From contig OX031061.1 in the NCBI GenBank assembly GCA_943736015.1, forward strand, positions 15,819,290 to 15,883,289: a stretch of DNA of 64,000 bases. The letters run 5' to 3'. A model generated the notes under the pieces. The model searched no databases. It saw only the letters and a list, made by a program, of their open reading frames with translations, and was not told the DNA's origin. Made by a program: the position numbers and the translations under genes. Numbering within the stretch: the first letter of the stretch is position 1; every line of letters starts with the position of its first letter. This stretch comes from Tridacna crocea (taxonomy: Eukaryota > Mollusca > Bivalvia > Cardiida > Cardiidae). Shown piece by piece: positions 21,480 through 31,600 of this stretch.

Positions 21480-22400
21480 AAACTGTCGCCTGCCGATTTT
21501 TAGACATCGGTGGATTCTTAAAGTTACTTGCCGCCGGCCGATTTTTTTACAAATCGATGCAAGGAAAAGGCCGCCTGACAGGCTCCGAGCGGTGTCAGGC
21601 AGTTTCTTAAGTTCGAGGGGTGTGGGACGTCATCAGGGTGTCGACTGGTGGCATAGGCGACAGGCCGGCAAGGCGGCAACCGCATCAAATTTTACCTGCC
21701 ACCGCCTGGCGACCTGGCGGATACTGGCCATTTACAACTGACACCGGTCGGCGATGGGGCCTTCGAACTGCCACCGGCCGGCGCCTGCCCGATAATCTGA
21801 CGGCAGTAGGCTGCTTTAAGGGGGATATATAAACCTAGATTGCTCTCGTACCGGTACTAAGTGTTCATAATTATTAAAACCACAAGATAAATAGATATAA
21901 TTTTTGAGAATTTCTTCCTTTCATAAGTTCACCCCTAAAGGCAGTGGCAAGGGACAGAAAAAGGCGCCAGCACCAAAGCGCAAGAGACCAGAGCCCAAGC
22001 CCAAGCAATACGCAAGTTTCTGAGTCGCTCTGGTGCTGTTAGAATCGCCATGATGACTATTTTGAATCGTGAATAGCCTCATTTATGGGGCGCTGGAGTC
22101 TGCACTTGGCAGATCGCCGTCCTGCTACCTACCAACACCGACAGCCGCCTCCTAGCTGCTTTTCATTCTCCGCCCTGCCGCTAGCAGACATTTTGAAATC
22201 TTACGGAGGCATGTCTCTAGCATAACGGCAGCAGGCCGGATGCTGGAGAGTGGCAGATAGTTCCTACCGATCGCCGGCCGAAGACTGAAGGCCCTCGAAC
22301 CCCATGACGACCGAATAAAAATCGCGCTGCAGCCCGTCTGCCGCTTGATAGCCACCGTGCGACTGGGCATTTTCATAACTTATGTCCGCCATATTGAAAG
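21480..22400. other. GC-rich patch with repeated CCGGCCGGCG-like motifs; possible promoter or decayed exon
   Basis: CTGCCACCGGCCGGCGCCTG, CTGACACCGGTCGGCGATGG, TTGCCGCCGGCCGA and GATCGCCGGCCGAAG are variants of one motif spread over 0.8 kb. A minus-strand ATG at about 22394 in context AATATGGCGGAC opens 42 codons (MADISYENAQSHGG...). On the plus strand 21928-22023 encodes a Lys/Pro-rich run (KGSGKGQKKAPAPKRKRPEP) after a pyrimidine-rich AAG acceptor-like site and stops in TGA. Neither is recognisable. The composition could mark a CpG-rich promoter or a GC-rich repeat; the two cannot be separated here. Confidence 0.3.
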
Positions 22401-22800
22401 TAAGTACGATATGAAGATAGAATGAGGCTAGCTTGGGTGGATACAAACGGACTACAAAGACTCTCATGTATTTATCAAAGACATTAGATGAATACATTTA
22501 ATATTCTAATGTTTTAGACAGGAATCAGATGTCTATATGCACAAACACTTTGACCAAATATCAAAAAGTGATTGGGTTTTAATAGTTAGTCGAATTCCAT
22601 TATTATAAGTAGTTAACAAAAGCTTTGACAAAAAACAAGTCCCTACGCATTGTACGCTTTGGAGGTCTAAATACTTTTTCAGATCATTTAAAGGAACGAT
22701 TACAAAAAAAAACAGTCTTACCAAACACGCACACTGACTTTATAACAAGGGTCCGATATCATTACCTGTGACGTCACACTGACGTACGTTGTGAGGGGTG
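22401..22800. other. No recognisable feature
   Basis: AT-rich flank between the GC-rich patch and the palindrome cluster. Nothing assignable. Confidence 0.45.
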
Positions 22801-23323
22801 ATCACACTAAATTGAATATTTAGATTGAGAAACAATAATGGCAAAATCTTTTTAACAATGAACAAACATGAAGAGCTGTTCATTTAAAACGTCCTATACT
22901 GCCCATACTTAGAGGTTATTACACGGCTGATGAGGGCCGGAGAGTGATATCGGCCCGCCACCTAGATATCTGCCCCGAGGGCTTTAGCCCGAGGGCAGAT
23001 TTCGAAGCGGAGGGCCGATATCACTCTCCGGCCCTCATCAGCCGTGTAATAACCTCGTTATTACATTCATGGATCAATTGGTCGATTTTTTTTTTTATTT
23101 TCAAGCATGTTTAAAAACTAAACACAAAAAAATCTTATCTCCATTCGACACAACTTTTTTCCGCGGGTAAACGTCACGTTCATGACGTCATTCATCATCA
23201 CGATCGTAGAGCTGCATATGTGCAGTATAGGACGTTTTAAATAAACATTTCTTCATGTTTGTTCATTGTTAAAAAGATGTTACCATTACTGTTTCTCAAT
23301 CTAAATATTCAATTCAGTGTGAT
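22801..23323. mobile_element. Foldback DNA element with ~105-bp TIRs and a central 145-nt palindrome
   Basis: The outer arms ATCACACTAAATTGAATATT (22801) and its mirror ending CAATTCAGTGTGAT (23323) extend inward to GTCCTATACTGC / GCAGTATAGGAC. Inside, 22912-23056 is a GC-rich palindrome (GAGGTTATTACACGGCTGAT ... ATCAGCCGTGTAATAACCTC). It also has CGTCACGTTCATGACGTCA. Non-coding. Confidence 0.8.
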
Positions 23324-23403
23324 ACGGATCAAAACTGAGAAAGAGGATAAATAGAATAGATGGTTGATGCTTCGAATTATAAAACTTAATCAAGCTCGGT
23401 TCA

Positions 23404-23744
23404 CCCACAGGCACTCGGTTTCCTTGTCTTTTACTTTTGTGCCTTATTTCTTCTATTCCTGCATATCTTAAATACTAGAAGGTTTCGCAGCGGCCATGTT
23501 TTAAAGCAACGGAAGTACTTGACCAGGTTTCGATTTACGCTGACTCCCGAATCGTCATTAGCATGCTGGCAAATACTGGTACCAGGATAATGTAAACAAG
23601 ACGTTCTATCTTAAGAATAGAAAAATATTTCACTTCCGTTGCTTTAAAACATGGCCGCTGCAAAACCTTCTAGTATTAAAGATCAGCAGAAATGGACGAG
23701 GTAAGGCTCAAAAGTAAAAGACAAAGAAACCAAGTGCCTATGGG
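23404..23744. mobile_element. Foldback MITE with ~115-nt arms and TTCA target duplication
   Basis: The left end CCCACAGGCACTCGGTTTCC is mirrored by the right end CAAGTGCCTATGGG, with arms continuing to CATGTTTTAAAGCAACGGAA / TTCCGTTGCTTTAAAACATG. TTCA occurs at 23400-23403 and 23745-23748. The paralogous sequence at 24611-24630 (CGGTTCATCCGGCTCAAT) has a single TTCA and no insert, giving a precise empty site. Confidence 0.85.
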
Positions 23745-24129
23745 TTCACCTGGCTCAATGGATAAAAACTGTAGAACTACTAGATTTAGCCTATAGACAC
23801 AACACATTGCCTGATAAGTTTCCCAATTCAAGGCAACAACAATCTTTTCACTATTTATCATGTGTTTGTTGGTTTAACGATCCAAAGTTGAGTGTAGTTC
23901 TGAAGATGACGGACCGATTCCGCTATTTTTTTTTCAAAATGGATGTTTTGAGAACGTTAATTTACGAGCGAGTGTTCTGTTGCTATAGATATAGAACAAA
24001 TATCTTATCAACGGGCAGGATATCAGATATCAGCCCGTTGCCCCGCCATATCGGCCCACGCGTGACACTGATATTACACCATTTTCGGTGGGAAATGTTA
24101 CCATTATTAGTAACAGAATGTAATAATTA

Positions 24130-24545
24130 GAGGTTATTACACGGCTGATGAGGGCCGGAGAGTGATATCGGCCCGCCACCTTGATATCTGTCCCGAGGGC
24201 TTTAGCCCGAGGGCAGATTTCGAGGTGAAGGGCCGATATCACTCTCCGGCCCTCATCAGCCGTGTAATAACGTCGTTATTACATTCATGGATCGATTGCT
24301 CGATTATTTTGGTTTTCTAGCATTTTTAAATACTAAAAACAAAGATACCTTGTCTCCATTCGACACAACTTTTTTCCGCGGGTAAACGTCACGTTCATGA
24401 CGTCATTCATCATCACTATTGTAGAGCTGCGTATGTGCAGTATAGGACGTTTTAAATAAACATTTCTTCATGTTTGTTCATTGTTAAAAAGATGTTGCCA
24501 TTATTGTTTCTCAATCTAAATATTCAATTTAGTGTGATAGGGATC
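24130..24545. mobile_element. Second copy of the 22.8-kb foldback element (left TIR missing)
   Basis: Palindrome 24130-24274 followed by the same right half (CTCCATTCGACACAACTTTT, GTGCAGTATAGGACG, CAATTTAGTGTGAT). Homology to the first copy continues to about 24810, so the unit was duplicated together with flanking DNA (23324-24128 against 24541-25015, minus the 341-bp insert). Confidence 0.75.
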
Positions 24546-25012
24546 AAAATTGAGAAACAGGATAAATGGAATAGATGGTTGGTGCTTCGAATTATGAAAC
24601 TAAATCAAGCTCGGTTCATCCGGCTCAATAGATAAAAATCGTAGAACTACTAGCCTATAGACAATACACATTGCCTGATAAGTTTCCCAATCCAAGACAA
24701 CAACAATATATTCTCTATTTATCACGTTTAAATTGTAGGTTAAACGATTCAACGTTGCCTGTAGTTTTGAAGATTTGTCCGCTAGCGATTGACGGACCGA
24801 TTCCGCCATTTTTTTTTTTTCAAAATGGATGTTTTGAGAACGTTCGTTTGCGAGCGAGTGTTCTGTTGCTATAGATATAGAACAAATATCTTATCAACGG
24901 GCAGGATATCAGATATCAGCCCGTTGCCCCGTCATATCTGCCCTCGCGTGACACTGATATTACACCATTTTCGGTGGAAAATGTTACTATTATTAGTAAC
25001 AGAATGTAATAA

Positions 25013-25298
25013 GCAGCTCTACGATAGTGATGATGAATGACATCATGAACGTGATGTTTACCCGCGGAAAAAGTTGTGTTGAAATGGAGACAAGACATTT
25101 TTAAGTATTAAACATGCTAGAAAACCAAAAACAAGTCGAGCAATTGATCCATGAATGTAATAAAGAGGTTATTACATGGCTGATGAGGATATCGGCCCTC
25201 CACCTCGAAATCTGGCCTGGGGCTAAAGCCCTCGGGACAGATATCAAGGTGGCGGGCCGATATCACTCTCCTGCCCTCATCAGCCGTGTAATATTCTC
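25013..25298. mobile_element. Third, inverted copy of the same foldback element
   Basis: GCAGCTCTACGATAGTGATG to ATGGAGACAAGAC is the reverse complement of 24345-24432, and 25165-25298 is an internally deleted version of the central palindrome. With 24130-24432 it forms a larger inverted repeat about 0.6 kb apart. Confidence 0.7.
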
Positions 25299-25469
25299 TA
25301 ATTATTGCATAAAACGTGCCTTATTTATTCCACATAAGTCCAGTGTGTATTAAAAATCAATAAAAGTGTATTTACAGCGAGAGAATCAAAACTGGCATAC
25401 AGGACTAACGGCCCTTTCCTAATCGTAACAAAAACTTTTTCGCCTACTTCCGGTTTTGACCCATTTGCG

Positions 25470-25808
25470 TACAGTACATTTGAAATTCGCTTATTTGCAT
25501 TTCTATGGAAATATATTTGTGCAAATTATTGTTAGAATACCTTTCCTTTATGCAATAATAGCGTTAATTCACGTTTTTTTCGGTCGTTAACATTCGCAGA
25601 GGCCCGAAAAATACTTAAACACCCTCGTGCTTCGCACTCGGGCGTTAAAGCATTTTTCGGGCCTCTGCGAATGTTAACGACCTCAAAAACGTGAATTAAC
25701 CCTATAGTACTTTATACGCAATGTAAAGGTAGTTAATCGCAGTTGAACGCAATGATACCGAAGTTAAACTTAACCCTAGCCACTTCGCTCGCAATTGAAT
25801 GTACTGTA
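25470..25808. mobile_element. Foldback element with a ~50-nt perfect inner palindrome
   Basis: Outer ends are TACAGTACATT and AATGTACTGTA. Inner arms are TTAATTCACGTTTTTTTCGG-GTCGTTAACATTCGC-AGAGGCCCGAAAAAT and the mirrored segment at 25646-25700, around a 40-nt loop with CCTCGTGCTTCGCACTCGGG. Non-coding. Confidence 0.7.
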
Positions 25809-25827
25809 GACATCCGTACTAATGCAT

Positions 25828-25992
25828 AGTTCAACTCACTCTGACTTTATATATTTCCACTTTTGCCGATTTTGCACATACTTAGAAAGCGTGGTTTCTA
25901 CCTATTTACGCATAGTTCAACCTACTTTGACTTTCTACATTTCCTCTGTTGCCAATATTGATCCTACTTCGAAAGTACCTCAACCTATGTGA
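25828..25992. repeat. Two tandem ~82-bp units
   Basis: GCATAGTTCAACTCACTCTG at 25828 and GCATAGTTCAACCTACTTTG at 25910 begin two diverged units, both ending CTTAGAAAG / CTTCGAAAG. Confidence 0.6.
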
Positions 25993-26139
25993 ACATGATT
26001 TTAGAGTCGCCAGACACGGTTTTTAATTAAGACCGTGAATTCGATTCTCATCAAAGTTAACATTTTGTTTTCACATTTTTAATTGTCTTTTCCCATACTA
26101 AGGGTAAACAGTCACGTTTTTACGGATCCATAATCACGG

Positions 26140-26352
26140 ATATGGATTAAGCCCCCTTTTGTCGGAGCATGGTACATGTAAAAATATAAGTATTGCTCAA
26201 AGGTTAAATAGATTTCCGTGACGGATTATTCCGAGCCAGATTCGGAATCAAGAATCCGTAAAAACCGACTCAATCATCGGAAAATTTACCCAAAACAAAA
26301 AGTTATTCGATACCTTTTGTAGATGCATGAAGCCCCCTTTTCACAGAGCATG
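26140..26352. repeat. Two fragments of the AAGCCCCCTTTTGCCAAAGC element end
   Basis: TTAAGCCCCCTTTTGTCGGAGC at about 26147 (first 20 bases diagnostic) and GAAGCCCCCTTTTCACAGAG at about 26330, in the same orientation as the right end of the 8943-9193 element. Confidence 0.5.
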
Positions 26353-26382
26353 ATTTTTTTTATACCAAACCGTCTGTTTCGT

Positions 26383-26777
26383 TTACTGATACAGCTGTTT
26401 TTCACAAACATAGTCTGTTGTCGAACTACAGTAATTATAACTGCACCAATAGCCGGAGTATGTCTGCAAATAAGTACATGAATCACCATCCACAGGACAT
26501 CCTGATGCCCATTTAGTAAACAGTGGTACTCTTCCGTTACACGTGTACACGCCATCGCCATCCAGGTCGTTTAAACCCATCCATAAAGCCGAGTTTGCCT
26601 TGATACCAACGAGCGCCTGGTTCTCGGCCTCAGTGTCGATACAAACCAGATTCGCTCCTTTGTCCTGACAGTCAACTGTTGCATCGGCCCAGGACATAGC
26701 AGATACCCCAGAAGTCCAAAAGTAACACATCCCTTCCCGAACGAAGCCCTCGTAACCGTCTGTTGGCCAGCATTTCT
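26383..26777 (-). CDS. C-type lectin-like domain, terminal coding exon
   Basis: The exon encodes about 130 residues and stops at TAA (26383-26385). An acceptor TTGATTGTTTCAG lies immediately upstream (CAG at 26778-26780), leaving a phase-1 junction. The fold landmarks are clear: an N-terminal Cys pair (CWPTDG...GMCYF), MSWADA, DCQ-KGANLVCIDTEAEN, the WMGLND strand and a C-terminal YVCEK. The calcium/sugar-binding signature is absent. Where EPN or QPD is expected the sequence is SGCPVDGDSC, and WND is replaced by YWCSYNYC, with extra cysteines likely forming additional disulphides. It is therefore a CTLD protein that probably does not bind sugar in the canonical calcium-dependent way. The predicted upstream intron is where the L repeat begins about 8 bp from the acceptor, and it contains the Gypsy insertion. 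The 5' exons, including any signal peptide, were not found. Confidence 0.85.
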
Positions 26778-26785
26778 CTGAAACA

Positions 26786-27283
26786 ATCAAAGCGTTGAAA
26801 ACGCTGAAGTGGTATTTGTCAAGGAAATCCATGTGTGGAATTAATAGTTTGAAAGAAACAGAGACATATTGTTCAGATATTGGCTTAAAAGTCAACCCAC
26901 TAAGCAAATGAATACCTTTTTGGCTGAAGGGAGAGTATTCATGACAAAGTTTGGTTTATTTTTGTATAAGTGGTCTCCTTTTGATCATGAGGAAGAAGCA
27001 GGTGTAACGCCCCTTGACAGTAGGATGCATGACGAATAGAGAGAAAAATCCTGTTGATATATCGAACAAAATTAAATTTGTTCCTGAAAACTATAATTAT
27101 GAAATATATCTAGCCTTTTACATTCAATTTCCAACGTTACAATAAATAGACGGTAAGCGATATTTCCATTTTATCGTAAGCAGCGCACCAGTAGTATCAC
27201 GTGACATCGGACAATCAAAGCATTATTTCAGTAACAAATGCCATATGTCCCGTTCGCAAATCCTTTAAATTTGGACAAATTCA
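26786..27283 (+). repeat. L repeat, second copy, left part (before the Gypsy insertion)
   Basis: It matches 54770-55276 from ATCAAAGCGTTGAAAACG-type sequence onward, including GGTATTTGTCAAGGAAA and TTTGGACAAATTCA. It continues at 37714 after the inserted retrotransposon. This copy runs on, interrupted by four insertions, to about 47716. Confidence 0.85.
27280..27283. repeat. Target site duplication TTCA, left of Gypsy element
   Basis: TTCA recurs at 37714-37717. The uninterrupted paralogue at about 55270-55276 shows a single AAATTCA followed by a GAAAAGAAAATG-type sequence, confirming the insertion point. ATTCA is an equally possible reading if the LTR is one base shorter. Confidence 0.85.
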
Positions 27284-28205
27284 TGTAGTAGGTTTACTTA
27301 ATGTAACTCTATGTAGACCTCAAGTTAGTGGGTTCTTCTATTTGTGGGGGGAAGATACAAATAAGTCTTTGTTCTCTATACAACAGCAGCTTTAATTTTG
27401 GTTGCTGTCTTTTAATGGTATTGGAAACCAACACTCTGAAATTATACATAAAAATACAAAGTAACAATACATGGTAAAGTTCAGTTATACAGCTTGACAG
27501 AGAATGGTTAAAACAATATACAATACAATAGATAATATGTTTGGCTTAAACTTGCTTTCAACAATATCATAGCTAGATCTATAATAACGCTCTTCTCTCT
27601 GTTACCTTGAAAGAAGTTACTATACTTGTAATAAGCTTTATGAGATAAAGTCTAACATATCAAACTATAATAGAAAATATTACAGAATAGCTTCTACAAA
27701 ATACACTTACCAATTTGAGGAATTAAGTGTTCTCAACGACTAAACAAAAATGACCATTCTCTCTTTCTCTCTCTGTGCTGTCTGGTTAGCTGAAATATTA
27801 ATAAAAGATGTGCAAGCTAGTGAAAGGTAAGAGGGTTGTTAAAGAATAATTGCTCTACATATTCAAACTTAAGGTAAGGCTCTGGATCAGACATAGATTT
27901 GCACAACAAAAAGGGTAAACTGATCAAAGATCTAAAAGACTTCCAAAATCATCTTGAAACAAGGTAAGACTTGGTAATCACAAAGAAAAGTACTCAAAAG
28001 AGTAACTTACATCTAACTGTTTCCTTTTTCCCAAGAAATCAATTCTAAGAATCTTTACCAAGTAAACAGTTGGAAGACTGAAGCGGGAATAAGAATATTT
28101 GAAAGTCATGTGACCAAACAAGAGGGATCAATGAAGCGAAACACAGGTAAGGTTTGGTATAAACTGACCAAAAGGACCTTGTCATCTGAAAATGACCCTA
28201 TTACA
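27284..28205 (-). repeat. 3' LTR of the Gypsy element
   Basis: 922 bp; on the plus strand it runs TGTAGTAGG...CTATTACA, i.e. TG...CA ends with short inverted TGTA/TACA. Identical to 36792-37713. Confidence 0.95.
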
Positions 28206-28215
28206 TCCTTCCCCT
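28206..28215 (-). promoter_or_regulatory. Polypurine tract
   Basis: Minus-strand AGGGGAAGGA lies directly against the inner edge of the 3' LTR, the expected position for the plus-strand DNA primer in reverse transcription. Confidence 0.8.
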
Positions 28216-28621
28216 GTCTGTAAAATGATGTCTCGTCATTGTCATGTCAAATTAGTTCAACATGCATAATAATGAAAGACATAAGTACAGTATATACATA
28301 ATCATACACATGTAGCTGTTGAAAACTGTTCTCCGGCAGGAACCAAACACTTAGGAACCTACAACATAGGATAACTTTAATATACAAATACTGTTCTCCG
28401 ACAGGAACAATTCGGAACCTACAACATAGGACAACATAACGAAAATATATTTGGTCAATCTTCTGCTCTTTCCCTCTGCAAATCTGAAATTAGGATGAAT
28501 ATTTATGACGAATGTAATTACAATAAATTCTTAATTCTTCCCGCCCTCTGAAAATGTGTGTCCACACACTGAATAAATTTGAGTAAAAATGACAAAAAAA
28601 TAAAATAGTTTTGTTGAATCT
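28216..28621 (-). other. Gypsy 3' untranslated region with a duplicated segment
   Basis: Between pol and the polypurine tract. CTGTTCTCCGGCAGGAAC at about 28326 and CTGTTCTCCGACAGGAAC at about 28391 start two tandem units (~63 bp), both including GGAACCTACAACATAGGA. Confidence 0.7.
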
Positions 28622-31600
28622 TTATTTAATAATAGTGTCTAAAAGATTGTGAGCAATGTTTCTATCAATTTGCTGCAATATGCCAGATGACATCAAAATA
28701 TTTAAAGCATCAAGCTTTGAGTCCTGTGTCCTGTGCACCATTTGGTTCATTTGGTAAGTATCATACCATACAGGTTTTCTTCTCTCTCTTTGTGATCTTC
28801 TTGGTGGTGGTTTTGGCGGAATTTGTTCTTCTGCCACACCGTTTTGGGTATTTCCTTCTGTACTTGGTAAAGATTGTTCTGTTTCCGTCCTTCCTCTTTG
28901 ACTGTCTTCTCTTGAATTTTCTGTATTTGTCTCTTCTGCACTCTGTTCATTTGATGTAGATCTCTCTGTCCTATTTTCTTCTGTCAATCCTTCAATACCA
29001 GTTACACTTTCTTCTCTGGTTTCCTCTCTACTCTGCTCTTCTGGAGCCTGACTTTCTCCTCTTCTATCATTATTCTCCTCTTCTCTAGGATTATGGGCGT
29101 CCCCATATAAATTTGTAAATGTTACAAATTCTGTATCCTCCTCATCTGAGTCACTTGACTCATTTTCATGTTCAACTCTTCTCCTATCTATTTCTCCAGT
29201 TATCGCGTTCTTGCGATCTTCTTTCTTTGTGGCCACCTCTTCTTCATTCCTCTTTCTCCTCTCTATGGAAAAGCGCTTTTTTGGAATTGGAGCTCCTTTT
29301 TCCAATATTTTATCTCCTATTGGAAATAAATGATTCCTGTGTAGTGTCTTCACCACATCAGATACTTCTGATCTAACTCTGTAAACTGGTATTTCTTCAT
29401 TCGGCTGTTCTACAACTATGTAGATCCCTTCTTCAAATTTATCTTGTATCTTATGTTTTCCTTCGAATGCTAAGATCTTCACTAAAACTCGATCTCCACT
29501 GTATAATTTTGCAGCTCTGGCTTTCTGGTCATAGTAGTTCTTTTGGTTTTCTTTTGCTTTATCTAGATGATTTTGAACTAATTTTCGTGTTGTCTCCATT
29601 CGATCTTTTAAATCTTCAACATATTCTTTGGTGGTTCTGTTTTGGTTTTCTATTATTTGCTCAAACATGATGTCAATTGGTAGTTTTGGTCTCCTTCCAA
29701 ACATTATTTCAAATGGTGAGTATTTGGTGGAACTTTGAGGTGTGCAATTATATGCATACACTAGGGAATTGATGTACTTGGACCAGTTTGCCTTTTGTTC
29801 GTTTTGTAGTGTTCCTAGCATTCCCAGTAATGTTCTGTTAAATCTTTCCGGCCCTGCGTTTCCTTGGGGATGGTAAATTGAAGTTCTTGTCTTTTCCATG
29901 CCAGTTAGATTACAAAGTTCTTTGATGATGGTCGATTCAAAGTTTGTTCCTTGGTCTGAATGGATTCTTGTTGGTATTCCGTAATGTAAGATGAAGTTGT
30001 TGTAGAATGCTTCTGCTGTTGTTTTTGCAGTTTGATTTCTTGTCGGAATAGCCATTGCATACTTTGTAAAATGGTCTGTTATTACCAAAATATTAGAAAT
30101 TCCTCCTTTAGATTGTTCTAAAGTAAGATAATCCATACAGACTAGTTCTAATGGATAAGTTGTGTTCACATTCACAAGTGGAGCTTTAATATCTGTACCA
30201 CTTTTCCGTCTGATACATCTGTCACAACCTTCAATCCATGTCTCGATATCTTTCGTCATCCCAGGCCAGAAAAATCTGTCTCTAATCAAACTGATGGTTC
30301 TGTCTCTTCCAGGATGCCCTACATCATCATGCAGTCCTTTCAATACTTCTTTTCTGTAACACTCAGGTAATACTAGCTGTTCTAGCATTCCTCCCTCTTG
30401 TTGTACCTTTCTGTACAACACTCCTCTTTTCATCACTAGATGATTGAATGTCTTTCTCATGGAATAATCATCCTTTGTGAGGTTTCTCGTTGGTATTCTT
30501 TTGTCTAGCGTTGCTATTCTCCAACGATCAATACATTTGTCTTGTCTCTGTTGTCTTCTGAGTTCTCTTAACTCTATTTGTGCCATCGGTTGTCCACTAT
30601 CTTCTGTGCTCTCTATAATGTTTATGTTTGCACAAATGGTCTCTATCAGTGGGTTTGTATCAGTATTGCTGCAGATGGCTTTTACTATATCATTTCTTAT
30701 TTCTTTAATTGTGTCTGTCTTTTCATCCAGCTTATCATTTGGATACCTTGACATTGCATCTGCATCTGAGTTGTTCATACCAGGTCTGTATTGGATGTCA
30801 AAGTTGTATTCGCCTAGGGCTGATGCCCATCTTTGTCCTGTGGCATCTAATTTTGCTGTCTTTAACACATATGTTAATGGGTTATTGTCTGTTAACACTG
30901 TGAATTCATTCATTGTCAAATAGTCAGAGAATTTCTCTGTCACTGCCCATTTCAGTGCAAGAAATTCAAGCTTGTAAGCACTGTAATTTTTCTCTGACTT
31001 GGTTAGAGCTCTACTTGCGTAAGCAATGACTCTTTTCAGCTTTCCATCTGATTGGTAGAGAACTGCTCCTAATCCTTTGCCTGAAGCGTCGGTATGTAGT
31101 TCGAAAGGTTTTGTGAAATCCGGATAGGCCAAAACTGGTGGTTTAGTAAGTATTTCTTTTAAGTTCTCAAATACTGTTTGTTCATTTTCGGTCCATATCC
31201 AAGGTTTTGTTGGTATCTTTCTCTTTGATACAGTTGGTGGTAACATCTCAGCAAGGGGACGAGTGATCTTTGAAAAGTCTTTAATAAAACGTCTGTAGTA
31301 TCCGCAGAAGGCAAGGAAAGATCTCAACTCATCATAGTTGGTAGGTGTTGGCCATTTTCTTATCTTTTCTATTTTTTCAGGATCAGTCTCTATTCCATCT
31401 TTGCTGACTATATGTCCTAGAAATGGTACTTTGTCTTGTATAAAGAAGCATTTCTCAGGTGAAAGCTTGAGGTTGCACTCTTTAAGTCTGGTTAGGACTA
31501 AATTCAGACGACGCAGATGTTCTTCGAAAGTGTCTGAGAAAATAATGAGATCATCAAGGTGTATGACACATATTGTCATGTTTAAATCTCCCAGACATTC

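Noticed and set aside
26286..26786. Other frames over the lectin-like exon (26286-26561, 26571-26786)
   Set aside because: Alternate-frame shadows of the CTLD exon; only the 26383 frame has domain landmarks and a matching acceptor.
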